A stretch of 64,000 nucleotides of DNA. Source: CAVSWT01 sp963731745 (GTDB taxonomy: Bacteria > Bacteroidota > Ignavibacteria > Ignavibacteriales > Ignavibacteriaceae). Both the position numbers and the translations under genes were made by a program. How positions within the stretch are numbered: the stretch's first letter is position 1; every line of letters starts with the position of its first letter. The stretch covers positions 1-64,000 of the forward strand of contig CAVSWT010000009.1 in the NCBI GenBank assembly GCA_963731745.1. Direction: 5' to 3'. The notes below the pieces were generated by a model that saw only the letters and a program-made list of their open reading frames with translations, made no database searches and was not told the origin of the DNA. Positions 35,202 through 44,201 of the stretch are shown here, one piece after another.

Positions 35202-36155
35202 TTATTTTAAATTTTTTAAGGCAAGATATCCTGCCCCATATAATCCGGCATCAGATCCGAGTGATGAAGCAGCAATTTCAACTTGAGTAATGCTGATAGG
35301 CTGCGCCCATTTTTTAGCTTCATTTTTAATCTCATTTAGAAATTGAGAAGCAGGGCCGAAAACTCCTCCGCCGAAAATTATTTTTTCAGGATTAAAAAGA
35401 CTAACAAGATTAGCAACACTCATTCCCCAGAATTCGATTGCAATATTAAAAACTTTTATCGCTAAATAATCTTTTTTATTATATGCTTCAAATACATCGT
35501 GTGATGTTATTGATTCAAGAGATTTTTTCTTTAAATCGCCGTTATAGTTTTTATCTTCATTTATTAATTCTCTGGCAACTCTTGCAATGCCATCTCCTGA
35601 TGCATGATATTCAAAACAACCGCATGTAATATACTTTTTCTGATAAGGCCTATCCAACGCCAGCCAGCCAATTGCTCCTGCAATATCATTTGAGCCTCGT
35701 AACACTTCACCATTAATTAGGATGCCCGCACCAATGCCTGTACCTACAGCAAGAAAGATTGCATCCTTACATCCTTTTGCGGAACCTTTCCAAACTTCTC
35801 CAAGAATATAGCATGCTCGGTCGCTGTCTATCTTAATATTAATATTATCATTGGTCACTTTTTTAACTTCATCAAGTAATGGAAAATTATCCCATTGAGA
35901 AATATTGGGAGCCCAAACATTTCCCGTTTTAGAATAAGCAATCCCAGGTACAGAAATACCAATTGATTCAATTTTCACTTTTTTATTAATTGCAAAAGAT
36001 AAAAATGATTTTATTTGTTCTGTGATTAATTGAGAAACTTCAAATCCTTTGCTTTTATTTAAATGTTTAATTTCTTTTAAGACGATTTCCCCGTCTTCAC
36101 TAAAAATAGCTGATGCTACTTTAGTACCTCCAAGATCAATTCCAACTACTGCCAT
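35202..36155 (-). CDS. ROK-family sugar kinase
   Basis: This 317-residue protein is a ROK kinase, probably for glucose or an N-acetylhexosamine. The phosphate motif DLGGTK (residues 7-12) and the catalytic Asp112 in 'IDSDRACYILGE' are present, as is 'VGTGIGAGILINGE'. The normal ROK zinc module (His, then CxCGxxGCxE) is reduced: 'GWLALDRP' replaces the His segment, and only 'CGCFEYHASG' remains (Cys178 and Cys180). The enzyme should still be active, but zinc binding may differ. A TAGGAG ribosome binding site overlaps the stop of the upstream NagX-type gene, so they are coupled. A second, degenerate paralogue lies further upstream. Confidence 0.92.
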   Translation of the reverse strand: MAVVGIDLGGTKVASAIFSEDGEIVLKEIKHLNKSKGFEVSQLITEQIKSFLSFAINKKVKIESIGISVPGIAYSKTGNVWAPNISQWDNFPLLDEVKKVTNDNINIKIDSDRACYILGEVWKGSAKGCKDAIFLAVGTGIGAGILINGEVLRGSNDIAGAIGWLALDRPYQKKYITCGCFEYHASGDGIARVARELINEDKNYNGDLKKKSLESITSHDVFEAYNKKDYLAIKVFNIAIEFWGMSVANLVSLFNPEKIIFGGGVFGPASQFLNEIKNEAKKWAQPISITQVEIAASSLGSDAGLYGAGYLALKNLK

Positions 36156-36164
36156 TTAAATCTC

Positions 36165-37421
36165 CTATAATTGTAATCTAACTCTTGCTTTAATCAATAA
36201 CGAAGTAAACCATAGCATTAAAAGTGAAAATATTATTGATCTTATAATCCCTGTTATTCCAAATCCAAAATAAATTGATAGAATATTTATGCCTGCAAAA
36301 ACCAAAAATGAATAAATAATGTCCGGTAGAATATAAGCCAGTAAAGGATTTCTACCGGCTGGTTCCAAAAACTTTGCCCATTTTTTAATAGACAAAACTT
36401 CAGTCAGCCAGTAAATGAATGCATATGTTAAACAGCAAAATGCTGAAGAATAAAGCGACCAGCTTGGAGTTGAATAAATTTTTGAAATACCGTACAGAGG
36501 TCTCAATAAAAAGCCGGCAATAAAAAGAAATACTGCAAAGCCGACTATCCAGAAAATTCTCGTCTGATGGGTTATTTTTACATTATTAAAAAACAGAGTT
36601 GATACAAAAACGCCGGATAAAGTAATTGCCGTATGGCCCCCTACATGTCCGCCAAGCCATAATATATCAGTTAAAGGCTTAAGAAAAATTAAGGCTCCTT
36701 CTTTGTCACCAATATAAAGCATGATAGAAAGGAAAATCATCCCTAAAATAGCAGACTTATTATTTTTAAAAACTAAATAAATTATTGATGTGAATAGATA
36801 AGCCCAGCCAATTAAGCCTAATATTCCCCACCATTTTGTCTGCAGCCAAGATAAGTTATTTTCACTGCCGCTTCTATAAATTAGAACAAGTCCGATTAGC
36901 GAAACAAAACCAATAATTTTTAAAGCGTTGTAAATATATTTTTTGCTTCCACCGGATTTCGGATATTTATTCAATACTAATATGGCGCAAACGAAAACTA
37001 GGAACAGCCAAAGATGTCTATTCATCCCGGTTGCGCTTTCATTTAATGTTGAAGTATTTACAGTTAAGATTCCGAGAATTAAAAGAGAGATTGATCTCTG
37101 AAAAATATGAGACAATATTTTTAAGCTGCTTTGATTTTTTGAAATGCGGGAATTTATAGCAAACGGTATTGCCATACCTATAATAAACAAAAATGCCGGG
37201 AAGACGACATCGACAAAAGTCATTCCGTCAGCATCCGCAGGCATATGTTTCATCCATAATGGAATACCTTTTACCGAGGCAAGGTCATTTACAAAAATCA
37301 TTATAAAAATAGTTAATCCCCTGAATATATCTATTGATTCAATACGGTTTTTAGTTTTGGTATAATTACTTTCAGTATCCGGATAAGTAATTTCACTTTT
37401 ATTTATTGCAACTATATCCAA
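36165..37421 (-). CDS. NagX-type (DUF5009/HGSNAT-like) membrane protein
   Basis: This 418-residue protein has about 11 transmembrane helices and starts with 'RIESIDIFRGLTIFIMIFVND', 'PADADGMTFVDVVFPAFLFIIGMAIPFAI', the clear signature of the DUF5009/COG4299 family related to heparan-alpha-glucosaminide N-acetyltransferase. In amino-sugar loci members of this family are called NagX and are thought to take part in N-acetylglucosamine uptake or transacetylation. It sits between two ROK-family genes and leads into the kinase, transporter and SIS genes. The exact reaction is not established; the family and context point to amino-sugar use. Confidence 0.9.
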   Translation of the reverse strand: MDIVAINKSEITYPDTESNYTKTKNRIESIDIFRGLTIFIMIFVNDLASVKGIPLWMKHMPADADGMTFVDVVFPAFLFIIGMAIPFAINSRISKNQSSLKILSHIFQRSISLLILGILTVNTSTLNESATGMNRHLWLFLVFVCAILVLNKYPKSGGSKKYIYNALKIIGFVSLIGLVLIYRSGSENNLSWLQTKWWGILGLIGWAYLFTSIIYLVFKNNKSAILGMIFLSIMLYIGDKEGALIFLKPLTDILWLGGHVGGHTAITLSGVFVSTLFFNNVKITHQTRIFWIVGFAVFLFIAGFLLRPLYGISKIYSTPSWSLYSSAFCCLTYAFIYWLTEVLSIKKWAKFLEPAGRNPLLAYILPDIIYSFLVFAGINILSIYFGFGITGIIRSIIFSLLMLWFTSLLIKARVRLQL

Positions 37422-37537
37422 AATTTATTTTCGGTTTTTAATATGGGAAAATTCTAATTAAACATTAGATGGAAAGTTAAATAATGAAAGGAAATAGTAT
37501 CAAGATAAAATTTATTTGAAAATATTTGTTGACTTTT

Positions 37538-37554
37538 AATAGAAATATTCTATT
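37538..37554. promoter_or_regulatory. Palindrome upstream of the NagX-type gene
   Basis: AATAGAA-ATA-TTCTATT is a 7+3+7 inverted repeat in the 184-base gap between the two ROK-linked transcription units, 117 bases before the NagX-type start. It is a possible operator site for a sugar-responsive regulator; no regulator gene is adjacent. Confidence 0.3.
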
Positions 37555-37605
37555 GGGTGCAGAAATAATTTTAATTAAGAAAAAAAGTATTGTAGAATTG
37601 AAATG

Positions 37606-38556
37606 TTAAAATTTCTTAATTGCAAGATGGCCGGCTCCAAATAAACCAGCATTTGCTCCAAGCAGAGATTGAACAAATTTTACATTTTCCGAAAAAAACG
37701 GCTGAGTCCATTTATCAGCTTCTTCTTTAATCCTGCTAATTAATTGAGCTGCGGGTCCGAACAATGTTCCACCAAAAATAATTAGCTCAGGATTAAACAA
37801 ACTTACCAAATTTGCGGCAGCCATTCCCCAAGTAATTATTGCTTCATCAAAAATCTTTACAGCCATAGGGTCATTCATTTTTAACGCTAAAAAAACATCT
37901 TCAATTTTTATTTGAGTTACATCTTTTTTCTTTAGAACTGTTGACGGCATTGTTCCGGTTAATATATTTTCTTTTATGGAATTTAAAATACCTTTTGCTG
38001 AAGCAGTGAATTCAAAATAACCCTTTGATTTATATTCCTCTTTAAAAGGTTTATCCAAAGCAAGCCACCCTACAGCTCCAGCTCCGTCATTATATCCATG
38101 AACAATTTTTCCGTCAATTATAATTCCGGCTCCAATCCCTCTGCCAATTGATAAGTAAATTGCATTGCGTGATTTTTTAGCCGCACCAAGCCACTTTTCT
38201 CCAAGTATATCGCAAGTTCTTTTGCTGGCTATTTTTACATTGATATTTCTTTCGGTAAAATAACTCATATCTTGTTTAATAGGATAATTTAACCAGCCTG
38301 GAATATTAGGCGCCCATGCTCTCCCTATTTTTGAATTGTAAATACCTGGAATTGAAATTCCCACAGAACTAATTTGAAGCGGCTTACCTGAATAAATTTC
38401 TAATAATTTTTTTATTTCTTTTTGAATAAGCAGACTAACAGCATGCCCTTCCAGATTTTCTAAACTTAAGTTTTCTTGAGTAAGAACTTTTCCCGATTTA
38501 CCAAGCACAGCACATGTAACACTCGTGCTCATCAGGTCAATTGCAATAACTGCCAA
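37606..38556 (-). CDS. Degenerate ROK-family paralogue (probable pseudokinase)
   Basis: This 316-residue protein aligns without gaps for at least 190 residues with the ROK kinase at 35202-36155, but key residues are changed. The phosphate motif DLGGTK becomes DLMSTS (Gly9 and Gly10 to Met and Ser), catalytic Asp112 becomes Lys112 ('IASKRTCDILGE'), 'GTGIGAG' becomes 'GRGIGAG' (Arg139), and the Cys of the zinc module is gone ('KSKGYFEF'). The rest of the fold is well kept ('NPELIIFGGTLFGPAAQL'). It starts at TTG with AAAGGAG upstream; a short CCTTT/AAAGG hairpin could cover that site. A sensing or regulatory role is inference. Confidence 0.9.
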   Translation of the reverse strand: MAVIAIDLMSTSVTCAVLGKSGKVLTQENLSLENLEGHAVSLLIQKEIKKLLEIYSGKPLQISSVGISIPGIYNSKIGRAWAPNIPGWLNYPIKQDMSYFTERNINVKIASKRTCDILGEKWLGAAKKSRNAIYLSIGRGIGAGIIIDGKIVHGYNDGAGAVGWLALDKPFKEEYKSKGYFEFTASAKGILNSIKENILTGTMPSTVLKKKDVTQIKIEDVFLALKMNDPMAVKIFDEAIITWGMAAANLVSLFNPELIIFGGTLFGPAAQLISRIKEEADKWTQPFFSENVKFVQSLLGANAGLFGAGHLAIKKF

Positions 38557-38834
38557 ATTTTTTCTCCTTTATCACGAAAGGTTAAAGATACCAATATTTT
38601 TGCTACTAAATATATAATTTAAATGCAAGAAATATTTTAAAAAAAATTAATTCTTGTCATGCTCCTTTTTGCTGAATAGTTTGCCTACATGTGTTAAAAA
38701 ATTTCGTAAAAAGCTTCTCTGAACACACAATAATAACTGATTCAATTCATTTTAATTGAGATGAAAAAATATTCGATTACGATAATAAGTACAAAATAAA
38801 TTAATTAAAAAAGTTAAAACAAATAGGTCTGTCT

Positions 38835-41800
38835 ATGATACACATTTCAGATACTAAATCTTATATCTTTACGACCCTTCTGATTATACTCACTTTTTTC
38901 ACAGCCCAAAATATATTTGCAGCAAATGGTAAGATCACAGGTAGAATCATTGATCCTGAAATGAATGAACCGCTGCCTGGGGTTAATGTAATAGTCTATC
39001 AGCAGATTATTTCTGACGGGAAGGTTGTGCCAATGGACCAAATACTCGGTGCAGCCACTGACATTGAAGGTTATTACTTCATTCTTAATGTTCCTCCAGG
39101 TGTTTATAATTTAAAAGCCAGCTTGGTTGGTTATGGAACTGTTGTACAAACGGGTGTTAAAGTAGATCTTGATAGGACGATTGATGTTAATTTTGAATTA
39201 TCTACTTCCGCAGTAGAAGTTGACGAAGTGGTAGTAATTGCAAAAAAAGAATTAATAAAAAAAGATGTATCGGGTACACAGGAAATAATTGCTTCTGCTA
39301 GACTTGAACAAACACCTATTTTAAGAGTTGATGAGTTTGTGGGAAAACTAAAAGGCATTGAACTTGTAAGCAGTGAGCAAGGTAATGGGTTAAGTATTCG
39401 CGGCGGTGCAATTAGAGAGACTGATGTAAGATTAGATGGCATTTCGCTTCAAGATCCCCGTTCAGAAAATTCTTATCTGTCATTTAATTCAACTACCGTA
39501 AGTGAAATACAGGTACTAACTGGCGGGTTCGAAGCCAAATACGGAGGTATTCGTTCAGGCTTATTAAATGTTGTTACAAAAGATGGCAGCCGCGATAAAT
39601 ATACTGTAACTTTAAAAACCGACATCGCGCCTTCCGGGCAGAAAAGATATTTTGGAAAAGATCCCTGGGGTAATGATTCATGGATGCAAAGAGTATATGC
39701 AGGAGAGTATGCATGGACCGGCGTGCCGAAAGGCGATACAATTGTTCCGGTAGAATTCAGGGATTTCAAAGGCTGGGCTAAAACAAGGAATTCAGAATTA
39801 AAAAATCTGGATTCACTTCAAAAATTAGAATTATGGCAAGCTCAACATCCTCAGTATAAATATCAAGAAAAACCGGATTATTATATTGAGGGAAGTATCA
39901 CTGGACCTTTGCCGGGAGACTTTATTCCTCTTTTTGGTGAATTTGCAAAAAGAACTACATTCCTTTTAGGCATTAAGTATGAAAATACACAATTTGCTTT
40001 TCCTATTGGTGCCCGCGACAACTACGTCGACTGGAATACACAATTAAAATTAACTTCTCATCTGTCCGGAAAAACTAAACTATCTGTAAATGGATTGTAT
40101 GCAAAGATAAGTACTTTAAGCGGGGGCAGCACAACAAGCTATGGCGGTGCATTAGTGGATAATTCTTCAAGCTTTTCGTTTTTGAATAATTCCGAAAGCT
40201 CGGTTGTGCAGCAGGCTAGATTAATAAACGGTAACAATATTTTTCAGTTGTACAACAAAAGCCGACTTCAATTTTTTGACCAGCGTTATATGATCGGCGG
40301 AGCAAAATTTACACATACTCTTAATGCTAGTACTTTTTATACACTTGATTTCCAGATGGGTTACACAGATCAAAATTTGCAGCCGTTCAGACTTGATACA
40401 CTTAATACAGATCAGTTTCTTTATATGACCGATACGATAGGTGTTGTTCACAGATTTAATTTACCGCAGTACGGCAGCCCGAACGCCGCAACAAATTTCA
40501 TGGATGATGCCATAGGAATTTTTAGAACTTCAGGTGGCTTGCAAAGAGTTGATTCTTCTCATTCATATGTTTATCAATTTAAGGGAGATATAACTTCCCA
40601 GCTTAACAGGTACAATCAGTTTGAAGCAGGATTCTCCGTCAGAATGCAAGACCTTTTTGTATATGCCGGAACATGGGCTCAATCATATTTAGCGTATACG
40701 CCTGATACATGGCAATATTATAAAGCAACTCCGCTTGATATAGGATTATACGGCCAGGATAAATTGGAATTTCAAGGTATTATTTTAAATCTTGGATTAC
40801 GGTTGGACTACTTCAATCCTTTAAAGAAAGGTTATGAAGTTGGATTTCCATCCGATCCGAATTACACTGCATTGTATAATCAAATTTATAATAATCTTGA
40901 TGGTTCGTCACAGAGTTATGAAAGGTGGGCTTTATTCAGAGAATTATTAAATAATCCTCCCGGCTGGCCCGAAACAGAAAATAAAGTACAAGCTTATTTA
41001 TCTCCGCGCCTTGGAGTATCCTTCCCTTTAACTGAAAGCAGCAAACTATATTTCAATTATGGTCATTTTTATCAGCGCCCGCCAATTTCGATGCTCTATA
41101 ATACCTATGTGAGTATTAGCTCTGTTGGAGTTCCTACTCCCGGTTTGAAAATGGCTAGAACAGTTCAATATGAATTTGGCTACGAACAAAGAATTTTGGA
41201 TGATTTTATTTTTAATGTTACCGCATATTATAAAGATATTTCAAATGAACCTTTGAGCAGAGTCTACCATAATTATTACGAAGACAATATTGTTATTCAA
41301 TATACTCCAGACAGATACAGGGATATCAGAGGTGTTGAATTGAGATTGGAAAAACCATTCGGAAGATTTGTCTCATTCAACGCCATGTATGATTATATGG
41401 TTCAAAGTTCAGGGCAAACAGGCCTTTCCGCTCTTTATGAAGACTTAACTATCTCAAGAGACGGCATCATAAGATCGGCAGCAGTTAATACTACTGATCC
41501 ACGCCCTAGGGCTAACATAAATTTAAATCTTCATACACCATCTGATTTTGGGCCTGAGTGGGGAGAGATCAATTGGCTAGGCAGTATTTATGCGAATATC
41601 TTTTTTGAATGGAAAGATGGCGGAAGAATGCTTTTAAATCCCGAAGCACAAATTAAAGAATGGAATTATATAGACATAGTGAATTTTTGGAATATAGATT
41701 TCAAAGCTTCAAAATTATTTCAGTTCAGCTTCGGTTCCATTGAATTTGCTCTTACAGTCAAAAATCTTACAAATAATAAATGGCTGAATACAGGAAATAT

Positions 41801-41969
41801 GACAATTTCGGAATACAATGATTATAAGAATTCATTAAAAACTCCTGACAAGGGCGGCGATGATCAGTGGGGAGAATATAAGAAAGATTATATTGATGTT
41901 GGTTGGAACGAAGCCGCAATATTTATTAATCCCAGAAGATTGCTCTTTGGCTTTAGGTTGAATTTTTAA
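38835..41969 (+). CDS. TonB-dependent receptor with carboxypeptidase-like N-terminal domain
   Basis: This 1044-residue outer-membrane protein has a signal peptide (about residues 10-29, ending 'IFAAN'), a CarboxypepD_reg-like beta domain (about 30-118, 'GKITGRIIDPEMNEPLPGVNVIVY'), a plug domain (about 130-240), and a C-terminal beta-barrel ending in '...RRLLFGFRLNF' with the terminal aromatic residue. TonB-dependent receptors import large substrates such as oligosaccharides or metal complexes. No SusD homologue is adjacent, so it is not a canonical SusCD pair. It leads a rightward unit with a secreted FN3 protein and a PorV-type protein and is divergent from the ROK/NagX genes. Confidence 0.92.
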   Translation: MIHISDTKSYIFTTLLIILTFFTAQNIFAANGKITGRIIDPEMNEPLPGVNVIVYQQIISDGKVVPMDQILGAATDIEGYYFILNVPPGVYNLKASLVGYGTVVQTGVKVDLDRTIDVNFELSTSAVEVDEVVVIAKKELIKKDVSGTQEIIASARLEQTPILRVDEFVGKLKGIELVSSEQGNGLSIRGGAIRETDVRLDGISLQDPRSENSYLSFNSTTVSEIQVLTGGFEAKYGGIRSGLLNVVTKDGSRDKYTVTLKTDIAPSGQKRYFGKDPWGNDSWMQRVYAGEYAWTGVPKGDTIVPVEFRDFKGWAKTRNSELKNLDSLQKLELWQAQHPQYKYQEKPDYYIEGSITGPLPGDFIPLFGEFAKRTTFLLGIKYENTQFAFPIGARDNYVDWNTQLKLTSHLSGKTKLSVNGLYAKISTLSGGSTTSYGGALVDNSSSFSFLNNSESSVVQQARLINGNNIFQLYNKSRLQFFDQRYMIGGAKFTHTLNASTFYTLDFQMGYTDQNLQPFRLDTLNTDQFLYMTDTIGVVHRFNLPQYGSPNAATNFMDDAIGIFRTSGGLQRVDSSHSYVYQFKGDITSQLNRYNQFEAGFSVRMQDLFVYAGTWAQSYLAYTPDTWQYYKATPLDIGLYGQDKLEFQGIILNLGLRLDYFNPLKKGYEVGFPSDPNYTALYNQIYNNLDGSSQSYERWALFRELLNNPPGWPETENKVQAYLSPRLGVSFPLTESSKLYFNYGHFYQRPPISMLYNTYVSISSVGVPTPGLKMARTVQYEFGYEQRILDDFIFNVTAYYKDISNEPLSRVYHNYYEDNIVIQYTPDRYRDIRGVELRLEKPFGRFVSFNAMYDYMVQSSGQTGLSALYEDLTISRDGIIRSAAVNTTDPRPRANINLNLHTPSDFGPEWGEINWLGSIYANIFFEWKDGGRMLLNPEAQIKEWNYIDIVNFWNIDFKASKLFQFSFGSIEFALTVKNLTNNKWLNTGNMTISEYNDYKNSLKTPDKGGDDQWGEYKKDYIDVGWNEAAIFINPRRLLFGFRLNF

Positions 41970-42013
41970 ATTAGAAAAAACTATTAAGAAGATAATAGTC
42001 AAAAAGGATGATT

Positions 42014-44140
42014 ATGAAAATAGTAAAAATTTATAAACTGCTCTTACCACTGCTTTTAATTTCTATAATTGATATTAAACCGCAGGAAAGAAATTATTAT
42101 CCTTTCCCAATGGAAATTAATGTTGGGAAATTTACAATGCCGTTTAATAAGATAAATGGTGAAGGCGGCTTACAATCTCAATTCAGCTGGACTTATGAAA
42201 CAGGCGGATGGGATATTTCATTTAATTGGCCGCGTGATTATTGGCGATCAAATATGATGTACCAGATTTTCAATCCGTTTACACTTGATGATAATGGAAT
42301 AATAGGATATGATAAAGATGATCAGCCGAAAAATTATTCTATGGGTACTGATGGCGGAAGCAAAGTTGTTAATATTGGAGCAACAGACTGGGCAATTGAA
42401 ACAAGACGATATCGTCCTCCACAAGTTATTGTAGACGGCCTTCCCCTTGTTGCACCATACAGATGGAACGTAGACCCAAATTTAATTGCAGACCAAAAAA
42501 TTGAATTTGAAGATGTATGCCCGCAATATGGGTTCAGAAGCCATGTCGAAATCTATGCATTCAGCAATCAAAATCATGACGATTATATTATATGGAAAGT
42601 AACGCACAAATTTACCGGAGAGCTTAGAGTTCCCAAGTCACTTTCTGCAAGAAAAGATACGATACCAGATCAAACAATACGGTTATGGTTCCCGATAGCA
42701 CTTAGCTTCGGTCCTTCAAAAGCTGGTACTTACAAATCTATTGGAAGCTATGGCTACGAACCAGAGGATGATTTAGATGATTGGGATGTAAGAAAAGTAA
42801 ATTTAGTAAATGGTAAAAGAGATTCACTTTACTTCGCTTATTATTATGACGCTGATAATCCGGGTGGTGCGAAATTTAGTAACGGTTCTTCCGATGATAC
42901 CGGCGATCCTGATAAAACAAATGGTTACTTGTATTCAACTCAGATTCCTGGTTATGCATTGTTGTATGCAGATAAATCTGCTTCAGAAAAAGTTGATGAT
43001 CAAAATCAGCCTTATTCAATGCCTCATGCAAACATCGATCCCGATATTTGGGGAAGAATTGGGACAGCAACAAAATTAACTTACCGCGGCGATGACAGCA
43101 GAGGAAGATTCCCTCATGATCCTATTTCCGCTGGACTTCAAACAAAACCGGAAAAAGGTCCGATGAGATTTATTTGTTCGGGACCATATGATATGACTAA
43201 AAATACCGCTGAAGGAAGAATTGATTCTGTGACTTTCGTTTATGCAATCGGTTCCGGAAGTATTAGCAGAAAAGAAGCCGACAGCGTTGGTAAAGCATGG
43301 TTTAATGGTGAGATTACTGACGCGGATAAAAAAGCTTATATAATGCATGGAAAAGACTCCTTGTGGAAAGCTTTGGAAAATGCTTATTGGGCTTGGAATA
43401 AAATAAGCAATGGGAAAGGTATTCCAGCTGCCCCACCATCACCCGATATAGAAGTCACCTCAGGTCCATCAAGAATTACAGTTGGCTGGTCATATCCAGA
43501 TGCTTCATACTTTAAGGATGCAACAACCGGTGTTGATGATTGGAATGCGTGGAGAGTTTACAGAAAAAGAGGCGCCCTATTAACAAATGATCCGCTTGAT
43601 CAAAATAGTGGTGCGGAATGGATTTTAGTTTATGAAACAACTGATAAAAACCAAACCAGCTATGTAGATTTTGATATTGATAGAGGCTTCGATTACTATT
43701 ACGCAGTTACAGCCGTTGATAATGGTACTCAAAATCTGGATGGAATACATCCCGGAGAAAAGCTAGAAAGTTCCCGTTACACAAATATGTCATTGTTACC
43801 TGCAGTGGCATTTGAACCAGGTTTAAATGAATCGAATAAAGTAAGGGTTGTACCAAATCCAGCAACGGTAGCTGCTGGCGGAGTTTTAACTGGAGGGTCA
43901 CCCGATAAAATTTCTTTCTTTAATTTACCTGTAAAATGTAAACTTCATATTTTTACAGAAACAGGTGACCTGGTAAAAACTATTGAGCATTATGGAACTG
44001 CTGATGAAGAGTGGAATCAAAGGACGGACACGAATCAATATGTTGTAAGCGGTATTTATGTATTAGCTGTAACCGAATGCGAATCATTAGATGGAAAGCC
44101 ATTAGATAATCAATTCGTAAAATTTGTATTAGTAAGGTGA
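42014..44140 (+). CDS. Large secreted protein with FN3-like domain and C-terminal sorting-type tail
   Basis: This 708-residue protein has a signal peptide (ending near 'IKPQE'). An ATG at 42008 is also in frame, but AAGG sits directly against it, so the ATG at 42014 with better spacing is preferred. The first 450 residues form an unrecognised beta-rich region ('INGEGGLQSQFSWTYETGGWDISFNWPRDYW'). A fibronectin type III-like domain is at about 475-585 ('SRITVGWSYPDAS...YYYAVTAVDNG'). The end, 'VRVVPNPATVAAGG...SGIYVLAVTEC...FVKFVLVR', resembles the variant T9SS tail in Ignavibacteria. The TonB receptor gene is upstream and the PorV-type gene downstream, in one likely operon. Confidence 0.8.
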   Translation: MKIVKIYKLLLPLLLISIIDIKPQERNYYPFPMEINVGKFTMPFNKINGEGGLQSQFSWTYETGGWDISFNWPRDYWRSNMMYQIFNPFTLDDNGIIGYDKDDQPKNYSMGTDGGSKVVNIGATDWAIETRRYRPPQVIVDGLPLVAPYRWNVDPNLIADQKIEFEDVCPQYGFRSHVEIYAFSNQNHDDYIIWKVTHKFTGELRVPKSLSARKDTIPDQTIRLWFPIALSFGPSKAGTYKSIGSYGYEPEDDLDDWDVRKVNLVNGKRDSLYFAYYYDADNPGGAKFSNGSSDDTGDPDKTNGYLYSTQIPGYALLYADKSASEKVDDQNQPYSMPHANIDPDIWGRIGTATKLTYRGDDSRGRFPHDPISAGLQTKPEKGPMRFICSGPYDMTKNTAEGRIDSVTFVYAIGSGSISRKEADSVGKAWFNGEITDADKKAYIMHGKDSLWKALENAYWAWNKISNGKGIPAAPPSPDIEVTSGPSRITVGWSYPDASYFKDATTGVDDWNAWRVYRKRGALLTNDPLDQNSGAEWILVYETTDKNQTSYVDFDIDRGFDYYYAVTAVDNGTQNLDGIHPGEKLESSRYTNMSLLPAVAFEPGLNESNKVRVVPNPATVAAGGVLTGGSPDKISFFNLPVKCKLHIFTETGDLVKTIEHYGTADEEWNQRTDTNQYVVSGIYVLAVTECESLDGKPLDNQFVKFVLVR

Positions 44141-44201
44141 TATCATGAAACAATTAAAAAAATCAACAATGAAATTAAAACCTTACTTATTGGAGGATTT
44201 G

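Noticed and set aside
39473..39769. Open frame antisense to the TonB receptor gene (also 39131-39442)
   Set aside because: It lies fully inside a well-supported gene on the other strand, has no ribosome binding site and no recognisable protein pattern.
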